Part shown: in pieces, positions 1-7,267 of the stretch
How the letters are laid out: each line of letters begins with the position of its first letter
Numbering within the stretch: the stretch's first letter is position 1
NCBI GenBank assembly: GCA_949283255.1
Contig: CASDRS010000007.1
Coordinates: 1 to 64,000, forward strand
From: an uncultured bacterium
GTDB taxonomy: Bacteria; Cyanobacteriota; Vampirovibrionia; Gastranaerophilales; Gastranaerophilaceae
Direction of reading: 5' to 3'
DNA length: 64,000 bases
Made by a program: the position numbers and the translations under genes
Notes under the pieces: model-generated
The model's database searches: none
The model's input: only the letters and a program-made list of their open reading frames with translations
What the model was told of the DNA's origin: nothing

Positions 1-86
1 GCTCTATATGCCGCCAAAGCCTCGCCGCTCTTGCCGCTCTTTATACACAATTCACTTATTATACTGTTCTTTGTTGTTAGTTCCAT
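1..86 (-). CDS. 5' end of a gene running off the left edge
   Basis: On the minus strand an ATG at 86-84 opens a frame with no stop to base 1 (28 codons), beginning MELTTKNSIISEL and continuing with a Lys/Gly/Ala-rich hydrophilic stretch. A purine-rich AGGAAG lies just before the ATG. The plus-strand frame over the same bases gives a Cys/Phe/Leu-rich peptide that looks non-coding. The fragment is too short to assign a family. Bases 87-269 show only AT-rich intergenic sequence between this start and the divergent TPR gene. Confidence 0.4.
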   Translation of the reverse strand, partial: MELTTKNSIISELCIKSGKSGEALAAYR

Positions 87-269
87 TTCTTCCTACTACA
101 TCAATTACTCATATTTGTACGGGATATAAATCATTTTTCTTTAATAATTTTTGCAATCTTTTAAGATATTTTAAGAAATTATTAAATTATCGAGAGGATA
201 GGATATAAGATTATATACATTTTTTCATTCTTGTATTAATATATACTCGTTATAAACGAGGGCTTATAT

Positions 270-2402
270 ATGATAAAGAAGAATATAATTGCACTTATAA
301 GTTTAATGATATTAACTCAACCTGTGTTTGCAGATTTTAAGGAACATTTTGATCTTGGCACACAGTATCTTTCAAATTACCAATATTCAGGTGCAATTAC
401 AGAATTCAAAAGCGCCCTTAGAATTAACTATATGGACAACTCTGCAAGAGTACAGATAATTAACGCTTATCTTGCAAGAGGTCAACATTACGCAAATAAA
501 GAAAAAGACTGGTCAAAAGCTGCAGATGATTACAGAAGTGCCCTGTTCTACATGGTACTTTATCCGACAAAAAATACCAACCAAACAGCTTCTGCTGTTG
601 GCCCTGTAACACAAAATTTAAACACCTGTCTTAACATGCTAAAATTTGACAGGAGTCCTCAATCCAGATATAACAAAGCAAAAGAACTAAGAGCGGAAGG
701 TAATTTTTCTGCCGCAGCGTACGAGTTCAATCAGGCTTTGGGAGATAAGGATCTTATCAAAGATTGTTATACTCAAACCGGTGATATTATGAAGTTACTG
801 GGTAATGATCCAAAAGCTGCAGACTTTTACAGAAAAGCTATCTCAATCTCACCTTCAGATATAAACTTGCGTATTTCTTACGCAAAATTACTTGACAAAT
901 TGGGTTCAGAAGAAGCTGCTGTTGAGGAATATAATTATATTTTGACAAAGAGTGAAGGGAATAAAGATGTCTTATACTCCTTGGAACGTATTTACAAAAG
1001 AAAGCTTGAAAACAGCCCTTCTGATGCAGATTTGAACGCAAATTTGGGCGCGATATTACAAAAACAGGATAAATACGATGAAGCTCTCACATATTACAAA
1101 AAGGCAGAACAGCTAAATCCAGGTAATATTAACACAAGAGTAAATGTCGGAACACTTTATCAACAAAAAGGCGATTATAAAACTGCAATTATAGCTTATG
1201 ATTCAGTGCTAATACTCGACCCAAATAACATAAACGTAAATTTATACAAAGCACAATGCCTTGAGGCGACAGGGGACCATAAATCAGCTCAAGAGATATT
1301 TAAAAAGGTACTGTCACTTGATCCGTCAAATACGATTGCACAAAACGAGTTATTCAATTCAGCAAAAATGAGTATGACAACAGCTGAATTCATAGATTAT
1401 CTGAAGAAAAATTCGAATGGTGCTGACACCTCAGGGATGTTATATAATTACGCACTAGATCTGCATAAACAGAACAAACTTGATGATGCAATAACTGTTT
1501 ATAATAACATATTAAATAAGGATACAACAGGCGAAATTTACGTAAATATGGCAATAGCCCAAACACAGCAAAAAAATTACAACAATGCTTTGGAAACATT
1601 AAAAATTGCTCACAGCAAATTTCCTGAAAATCCGCTTATTGACAACGCAATTAAAGATATAAATAACACAATTTTAAATAACCAACTTGATACTGCAGCT
1701 AATTTTTATAACAACAAAGATTACCAAAATGCAATTGATACATACTTAAAAATACAACCGCCTACAGCAGACACAATGCTGGGTGTAGCATCTGCATATC
1801 AAAACTTAAACGATACACAAAATGCAATTACATACTACAAAAAGGCATTAGAACTTAAGCCGACTGACTCCGATATTGCATATTATATAGCAGCATTATA
1901 TGCAGACAGTGAAGACTACTCAAGTGCAGAAGCTTACGCTCAAAAAGCTCTACTTTTAAATAAAACAAACCAAAATGCGACAGATTTACTTGCAAGTATA
2001 AAGGAGCACAATATTGGACAGTCTTTACAAGATGCAATAAGCTACTTTGAAAATGAAAACTACGAAGCAAGTTTGCCGCTTCTAAACAAAGTAATAACTG
2101 CGGACGCAAACAACGCCTACGCTCTATATTATAGAGCTATGATATATGATTCACAAAAGAAATATAACGAGGCTATAGCTGATTATAAAAAAGCCTTATC
2201 AATTAACCCAACAGATTTGCAAATAATAAATTACATGCTAGGAGTAGATTACGATACTTTAGAAAAATATAAAGAAGCATACAATTATTATCTTGCATAC
2301 GCAAACTCAAGCGCTCAGGAAGATGAATACAAGACATACGCAAAATCCAGAGCGGAAGAATTAAAAGATTATGTTACAGCAACACCTTCAGCAAAAAAAT
2401 AA
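270..2402 (+). CDS. Exported TPR-repeat protein
   Basis: A 710-residue protein with an N-terminal signal peptide: basic MIKKN, a hydrophobic stretch, then an AD cleavage-like site near residue 21. Most of the rest is tetratricopeptide repeats, recognisable from recurring A..YY.KAL.L.P motifs, in two blocks around residues 25-370 and 390-690. TPR arrays act as protein-protein scaffolds, here predicted to be outside the cytoplasmic membrane. The start codon follows a GAGGG-type ribosome site. The 3' end overlaps the dihydrouridine synthase start by 32 bp, so the two are probably co-transcribed. The partner is not apparent from the sequence. Confidence 0.85.
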   Translation: MIKKNIIALISLMILTQPVFADFKEHFDLGTQYLSNYQYSGAITEFKSALRINYMDNSARVQIINAYLARGQHYANKEKDWSKAADDYRSALFYMVLYPTKNTNQTASAVGPVTQNLNTCLNMLKFDRSPQSRYNKAKELRAEGNFSAAAYEFNQALGDKDLIKDCYTQTGDIMKLLGNDPKAADFYRKAISISPSDINLRISYAKLLDKLGSEEAAVEEYNYILTKSEGNKDVLYSLERIYKRKLENSPSDADLNANLGAILQKQDKYDEALTYYKKAEQLNPGNINTRVNVGTLYQQKGDYKTAIIAYDSVLILDPNNINVNLYKAQCLEATGDHKSAQEIFKKVLSLDPSNTIAQNELFNSAKMSMTTAEFIDYLKKNSNGADTSGMLYNYALDLHKQNKLDDAITVYNNILNKDTTGEIYVNMAIAQTQQKNYNNALETLKIAHSKFPENPLIDNAIKDINNTILNNQLDTAANFYNNKDYQNAIDTYLKIQPPTADTMLGVASAYQNLNDTQNAITYYKKALELKPTDSDIAYYIAALYADSEDYSSAEAYAQKALLLNKTNQNATDLLASIKEHNIGQSLQDAISYFENENYEASLPLLNKVITADANNAYALYYRAMIYDSQKKYNEAIADYKKALSINPTDLQIINYMLGVDYDTLEKYKEAYNYYLAYANSSAQEDEYKTYAKSRAEELKDYVTATPSAKK

Positions 2403-3357
2403 ATCAGTCAAGGAATTAATCAAATCAAAAGTTTCACTTGCCCCAATGGCAGGAATAACGGATTATGTGCTAAGAAGCATGGTAAGAAGATACTCAAAAG
2501 ATGCTCTTCTTACAACAGAAATGATTAGTTCTGAGTTTTTGGCACAAGTAAAAGAAAGTGATATAACAAAAACAGATGAAAACCATCATCCGATAAACTT
2601 TCAAATCAGCGGACACAAACCATACTTGATGAAAGTTGCAGCAGAATATTTAACACCAAAAGCTGATATGATAGATATAAACATGGGTTGTCCCGTAAAT
2701 AAAGTAGTAAAAGGTCAGGATGGCTGTGCACTGATGAAAAACCCTTCTCTTGCGGCCGAGCTGGTTCAAGCGGTAAAAGAAGGAACAGATAAACCGGTAA
2801 GTGTAAAGTTCCGCCTTGGATACACATTTGATGAACTTAATTATGTAGAGTTTGGACAGCAAATGCAAGAAGCAGGAGCAGAATTCATAACAATACATGG
2901 AAGGACTAGATCACAATTTTACGCAGACAAAGCTGACTGGGGAAAAATAAGGGACCTAAAACGTAACGTAGATATTCCTGTGTTTGCAAATGGTGACGTT
3001 GTATCTATCGAAACGGCTGAACAATGTATCAATGAGTCTGAAGCTGACGGAGTTGCAATTGGACGTGCAGCCATGGGAGACCCAACACTTATATATAGAG
3101 TTGAACACTTTTTTAAGACAGGGGAACGGCTTCCGGTACCAACATTATCGGAAAAAATTAATATGATGAAAACTCACCTTGATGAAGAGATAACTCTTAG
3201 AGGAGAAAATGTTGGAATAAAATTTTTCAGAAAATTTTATCCGTTTTATATATCAGGTATAAGGAACGCAGCAAAAGTCAGATCAGTACTTGTTGTAGAA
3301 GAAAATTACAACAATATAATCAGCATATTTAATGAATTAATAAAAAATTACACTTGA
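2371..3357 (+). CDS. dus: tRNA-dihydrouridine synthase
   Basis: FMN-dependent reduction of uridine to dihydrouridine in tRNA D-loops. A 328-residue protein with the family landmarks in order: SLAPMAGITD near the N-terminus, MDINMGCPVNKVVK (its Cys is the family's catalytic acid), the ITIHGRTRSQFY block with GRTR, PVFANGDV, and GVAIGRAAMGDP at the phosphate-binding end of the TIM barrel. These resemble DusB. The first 15 residues are encoded inside the end of the upstream TPR gene. No better start with its own ribosome site is visible, so translational coupling is likely. Confidence 0.93.
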   Translation: MLQQHLQQKNKSVKELIKSKVSLAPMAGITDYVLRSMVRRYSKDALLTTEMISSEFLAQVKESDITKTDENHHPINFQISGHKPYLMKVAAEYLTPKADMIDINMGCPVNKVVKGQDGCALMKNPSLAAELVQAVKEGTDKPVSVKFRLGYTFDELNYVEFGQQMQEAGAEFITIHGRTRSQFYADKADWGKIRDLKRNVDIPVFANGDVVSIETAEQCINESEADGVAIGRAAMGDPTLIYRVEHFFKTGERLPVPTLSEKINMMKTHLDEEITLRGENVGIKFFRKFYPFYISGIRNAAKVRSVLVVEENYNNIISIFNELIKNYT

Positions 3358-3395
3358 TAAATAAACTTGAAGTGCTATTGTTTACGGAGAAGGTC

Positions 3396-3519
3396 AATAC
3401 TTCGGAATGTAGCGCAGTTTGACTCTGCCGACGAGAACGATTAAGTATCGTTCGAGGAGAGGTAGCACCGTAGGGGCGCTACAAGAAAAACAAAATACTT
3501 CGGAATGTAGCGCAGTTTG
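3396..3519 (+). repeat. Partial duplicate of tRNA-Pro 5' end plus spacer element
   Basis: A 26-bp sequence occurs at 3396-3421 and again, exactly, at 3494-3519, where it is the 5' flank and D-arm start of the tRNA-Pro gene. Between the copies lies a 72-bp GC-richer spacer with two hairpins: GAACGAT/ATCGTTC around 3438-3456, and GTAGC/GCTAC further on. The first copy is a truncated tRNA with no anticodon arm. The spacer shares GACGAGAAC, GTTCGAG and GTAGGGGC, in that order, with the units beside tRNA-Leu(UAG) at 30.4-30.8 kb. Confidence 0.75.
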
Positions 3520-3574
3520 GTAGCGCACCGTGTTCGGGTCGCGGGGGTCGCAGGTTCAAATCCTGTCATTCCGA
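3501..3574 (+). tRNA. tRNA-Pro (anticodon CGG)
   Basis: A complete cloverleaf. The acceptor stem CGGAATG pairs with CATTCCG at 3567-3573, followed by discriminator A. The D-stem is GCGC/GCGC. The anticodon stem CCGTG/CGCGG encloses loop TTCGGGT, giving anticodon CGG. The T-arm contains TTCAAAT. CCA is not encoded. A run of six T follows at once and also overlaps the stop codon of the convergent small gene, so it probably acts as the terminator. Confidence 0.95.
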
Positions 3575-3578
3575 TTTT

Positions 3579-3956
3579 TTAGTGTTTAGAAAATTTTTTA
3601 ATTAAAATTTTAAAAACCTTAGGAATGGCAGTGCCAATTCCAAATCCTACAAGGCTTGCTCCTGGGATAGGAGTAACAGCACCTGCAGCACCAAGAATAG
3701 CAGGCGGAACATCTTTTGCACGAATTTTTGTCTTAGAGATTGCTGCATAAAGTTTTACAAGGTAAGATTTTGTCTTGCCATAATCCCTGATCTGAGAGAG
3801 TCTTTTTCCATCATGCCACCCAACAGAAGCATTACCTTTATAATAATGAACAAAATCCTTAAACTCAGAACGAAGAGCTTTAGATTGAGTCTTTGTCATA
3901 TTTTTACAAGCTGAAAAATACTTTTGAGAATTTCCAATTTTAAAAAAACTTACCAT
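3579..3956 (-). CDS. Small protein with C-terminal glycine-rich hydrophobic segment
   Basis: A 125-residue basic protein without a signal peptide. Residues 1-85 are hydrophilic and Lys-rich. Residues 86-112 form a hydrophobic Gly/Ala/Pro segment containing ILGAAGAVTPIPG and GFGIGTAIP, and a Lys-rich tail follows. The PxPG...G...G pattern recalls the glycine-zipper block of the larger proteins at 50.1-52.5 kb, suggesting a distant relationship. Membrane insertion or oligomerisation through small-residue packing is possible. No known family is recognised. It is convergent with the tRNA-Pro gene. Confidence 0.65.
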   Translation of the reverse strand: MVSFFKIGNSQKYFSACKNMTKTQSKALRSEFKDFVHYYKGNASVGWHDGKRLSQIRDYGKTKSYLVKLYAAISKTKIRAKDVPPAILGAAGAVTPIPGASLVGFGIGTAIPKVFKILIKKFSKH

Positions 3957-4082
3957 GATTTTTCCCTACCATCATCTTACATTATTATAAAATAAAATTA
4001 GCTTCAAAAATTTCCTCTAATTGACTTAAATGTATATTTTTTATAAAATTTTAACGAAAAATGATGCCGAGGGATATGAAAT

Positions 4083-5315
4083 ATGAATAGTTTTGAAATA
4101 ATAAAAAATGCTGAAAAACAGCTCCAGAAACAATTTGAGATAATAGATGAAATCAGAGACTACAATCAGGAAAAAGTATTAGATGCATTTATAGAAAATA
4201 AGGTAGCACCAGAACACTTTTATACAGTTTCAGGCTATGGACACGATGACTTAGGCAGGGAAGTTTTAGACAAGGTTTTTGCAAGTGTATTTAAAACAGA
4301 AAAAGCTCTTGTAAGGATACATTTTGCATCAGGCACACACACTCTAGCGTGTGCATTATTTGGAAATTTGAAATACGGAGATAAGCTAATCTCAGTAACC
4401 GGAACGCCATACGATACAATGCAAGAAGTAATCGGCACAATGGGTGATGAAGAGACAAAGAGAGCATCACTCATGGGGAATGGAGTAATCTATGATGAAG
4501 TCACTTTGGAAGGCGACACCGTAGACTATAAAGGCATAAAAGCAAAAGTAGATTCAGATACTACAATGGTTTTAATCCAACGCTCAAAAGGATATTCAAC
4601 AAGAAAATCTTTAACTATTGATGAGATCGAAAAAATTTGTACAATAGTAAAATCTAAAAACCCTAACTGTATCTGCTTTGTTGACAACTGCTACGGCGAA
4701 TTTGTAGATAAAAAAGAACCAACGGAAGTTGGAGCAGATTTGATGGCAGGTTCACTAATCAAAAACCCAGGCGGCGGAATTGTAGAAGCCGGCGGATATA
4801 TAGCAGGTAAAGCACTTTTGGTAGAAAGAGCAGCGAACAGACTTACTGCTCCAGGAATTGGGTCAGAGGGTGGCGCAATGTTTAACCAACACAGATTAAT
4901 ATTTCAAGGTTTGTTCATGGCACCATCAGTAGTATCAGAAGCCGTTAAGGGAGCAGTATTGGCATCAAAAATATTTGATGAAATCGGATATGATTCATCC
5001 CCAAAATACTATGAAAAGCGTTCAGATATTATACAAAATATAACTTTTAATGCACCAGAACCTCTGGAGCAGTTTTGCCGTACAATCCAGTCACTATCAC
5101 CTGTAAACGGTTATGTAACACCGATTCCTGAATATATTCCAGGCTACGAAGACCAAGTAATCATGGCAGGCGGAACATTTATAGAAGGATCTACTATAGA
5201 GCTATCTGCAGACGGTCCAATGAGAGCTCCGTATGTTGCTTACATGCAAGGCGGTTTAAATTATGCCCATGTGAAAATAGCACTCAGAAAAATTTTGGAC
5301 AAAGTTAGTAAATAA
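4083..5315 (+). CDS. ynbB: PLP-dependent methionine gamma-lyase/aluminium-resistance (YnbB) family protein
   Basis: A 410-residue fold-type I PLP enzyme of the Met_gamma_lyase family, also annotated as aluminium resistance protein. Visible hallmarks are FYTVSGYGHDDLGRE near residue 45, the IHFASGTHT block, FVDNCYGEF as the strand carrying the PLP-pyridine Asp, and SLIKNPGGG, whose Lys should form the Schiff base. The C-terminus has ADGPMRAPYVAYMQGGL, typical of the family. The substrate is not established for the family and Cys/Met metabolism is inferred. The ATG follows GAGGG with good spacing. It is probably monocistronic. Confidence 0.88.
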   Translation: MNSFEIIKNAEKQLQKQFEIIDEIRDYNQEKVLDAFIENKVAPEHFYTVSGYGHDDLGREVLDKVFASVFKTEKALVRIHFASGTHTLACALFGNLKYGDKLISVTGTPYDTMQEVIGTMGDEETKRASLMGNGVIYDEVTLEGDTVDYKGIKAKVDSDTTMVLIQRSKGYSTRKSLTIDEIEKICTIVKSKNPNCICFVDNCYGEFVDKKEPTEVGADLMAGSLIKNPGGGIVEAGGYIAGKALLVERAANRLTAPGIGSEGGAMFNQHRLIFQGLFMAPSVVSEAVKGAVLASKIFDEIGYDSSPKYYEKRSDIIQNITFNAPEPLEQFCRTIQSLSPVNGYVTPIPEYIPGYEDQVIMAGGTFIEGSTIELSADGPMRAPYVAYMQGGLNYAHVKIALRKILDKVSK

Positions 5316-5500
5316 GCAGTTTTTCAAACAAATATTAACTTTTGTAAAGACAAATTAGACCGATATAACTAGTTCTTAAGGATTAGATAAAAAATTTAGA
5401 AGTAATAAGTTTATAAGAAAAAGTTTTTATGTTATGCTGTTATCGGCCCCAAATGGGTGGTGAAAGTTTGTATGTAGTATTAAAGAAGAAAGGGTAAAAT

Positions 5501-7192
5501 ATGACATTACCAAACGTAGCATATTTTTCAATGGAAATCGCTATTGACCAATCATTAAAGACATACTCAGGCGGTTTAGGATTTTTGGCAGGGTCACATA
5601 TGCTATCTGCAGGATATTTGCAAATGCCTATGGTCGGTGTAACTATGTTGTGGTCATACGGATATTATGATCAAAGAATTGCACACGATGGACAAGTTGA
5701 AGTTGCATATATCAGAAAATATTATGATTTTCTACAAGACACAAATGTATCAACAGAAGTTGACATTTTTGGAGAAAAAGTAAAGGTAAAAGCATTTTTA
5801 GTAAGACCGGAATTGTTCGGAACTTGCCCTGTATATCTATTAACAACTGATATCGAAGGAAACAGTGATTGGGCAAAGAGCATTTCTCATAAATTGTATG
5901 ATGGAAATGAAAAAATCAGAATCGCTCAAGAAACAGTACTTGGTGTAGCTGGTGTAAGAATTCTTCAGGCATTAGGATACAAATATGATTGTATTCATAT
6001 GAACGAAGGTCACGCACTTCCTGCAGCATTCGAATTGTTGAGACAATTCAACGGCGATTTGAATGAAGTTAAAAAACGTACAGTATTTACAACACACACA
6101 CCAGTTGCAGCTGGTAACGAAGTTCACTGGGTAGATACATTATTAGAAGGTGGATTCTTCGCTGGAGCTTCTCGTGAAACAGCAGTTAACTTAGGTGGAG
6201 AAAACTTCTCACTAACAGTAGCAGCATTAAGAATGAGCAGATTAGCAAACGCTGTATCTCAATTGCACGGACTTGTTGCTAACAAGATGTGGGAATGGGT
6301 TGATGGCAGATGCCCTATCAGAGCTATCACTAACGCTGTTAACCTTCATTACTGGCAAGATCCTAGAATGCAGTCAGCTAAGACTCCTGAAGAATTGCTT
6401 GCAGTAAAACGTGAAATGAAAGCTGAATTGTTCGAATATATTGCTAACACAGCAGGTAAGAGATTCAATCCTGATGTATTGACAATTACTTGGGCAAGAA
6501 GATTTGCAGATTACAAACGTGCTTGGTTAATTTTGATGGATAAAGACAGAATTAACAAGCTATTAGAAGAAAACAAAGTTCAAATCATCTTTGCTGGTAA
6601 ATTCCATCCGGATGATGTTATGGGTAAAGAAATGTTCAACAAATTGTTGAATCGTTCTCATACATTAAAGAACGTTGTAGTTCTACCTGGATATGAATTG
6701 GAATTATCAGGTATGCTAAAACGTGGTTCAGATATATGGTTGAATACTCCATTGAGACCATTCGAAGCATCAGGTACTTCAGGTATGTCAGCAAATGCTA
6801 ACGGTGCTTTGCACTTGTCAACTTATGATGGTTGGACAGTTGAAGGTACATTTGATGGTATCAACGGTTATACTATCGAGTATCCTGAACTTGATGACGA
6901 AATGCCTTGGGAAGAACGTCATTGGAAGGATCACGAATGTATGATGAATAAGATCGAAAACGAAATTATTCCTACATACTATGAAAACAAACAAGAATGG
7001 GCTCGTTTGATGAGACAAGCTATCAGAACTTCTGAAGCTTACTTCAATTCAGACAGAATGGTTATAGAATACTACAACAGATTGTATAAACCAATCGCTC
7101 ACGATGATTCAACTGCAGGAGAAACTAGAAAAGAAATGAAAATTTCTGAAACTCCAACATTTGATGCTTGGACATTCTCAAATATCAAGTAG
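5501..7192 (+). CDS. glgP: Alpha-glucan phosphorylase homologue (GT35, short type) lacking the PLP lysine
   Basis: A 563-residue protein of the short GT35 class, which releases glucose-1-phosphate from storage glucans. Family landmarks are AYFSMEIAI at the start, SGGLGFLAGSH, MNEGHA, TTHTPVAAGNE, WARRFADYKRAW (phosphate-site Arg/Lys), IIFAGKFHPDD, and WLNTPLRPFEASGTSGM. Directly after GTSGM the family has the Schiff-base Lys, but here the sequence is SANANG (TCA codon), so the canonical PLP anchor is absent. The gene favours GCT/CGT-type codons like the ribosomal genes at 58 kb, suggesting high expression. A strong AAAGGG ribosome site precedes the ATG. The 185-bp upstream gap holds a possible TATGCT -10 box near 5432. 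Either the enzyme is inactive or it works differently. Confidence 0.85.
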   Translation: MTLPNVAYFSMEIAIDQSLKTYSGGLGFLAGSHMLSAGYLQMPMVGVTMLWSYGYYDQRIAHDGQVEVAYIRKYYDFLQDTNVSTEVDIFGEKVKVKAFLVRPELFGTCPVYLLTTDIEGNSDWAKSISHKLYDGNEKIRIAQETVLGVAGVRILQALGYKYDCIHMNEGHALPAAFELLRQFNGDLNEVKKRTVFTTHTPVAAGNEVHWVDTLLEGGFFAGASRETAVNLGGENFSLTVAALRMSRLANAVSQLHGLVANKMWEWVDGRCPIRAITNAVNLHYWQDPRMQSAKTPEELLAVKREMKAELFEYIANTAGKRFNPDVLTITWARRFADYKRAWLILMDKDRINKLLEENKVQIIFAGKFHPDDVMGKEMFNKLLNRSHTLKNVVVLPGYELELSGMLKRGSDIWLNTPLRPFEASGTSGMSANANGALHLSTYDGWTVEGTFDGINGYTIEYPELDDEMPWEERHWKDHECMMNKIENEIIPTYYENKQEWARLMRQAIRTSEAYFNSDRMVIEYYNRLYKPIAHDDSTAGETRKEMKISETPTFDAWTFSNIK

Positions 7193-7215
7193 TTGATACA
7201 TAAAGAAATACAGAA

Positions 7216-7250
7216 AGAGGAACTTTAGATGGAAGGTTCCTCTTTTTATT
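7216..7250 (+). terminator. Rho-independent terminator of the phosphorylase gene
   Basis: AGAGGAAC at 7216-7223 pairs with GTTCCTCT at 7236-7243, extended inward by one G-T and two A-T pairs, with a 6-base loop. A T-rich tail follows. Confidence 0.88.
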
Positions 7251-7267
7251 TATGATAAAATCAAAAT

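Noticed and set aside
8-208. Plus-strand 66-codon frame at the left edge
   Set aside because: Cys/Phe/Leu-rich composition and no ribosome site; the opposite strand offers a more protein-like frame with an AGGAAG site.
3494-3519. Prophage or integrative-element attachment site at tRNA-Pro
   Set aside because: The repeat is at the 5' end of the tRNA and only 98 bp apart, with no integrase or cargo; a small insertion or duplication explains it better.
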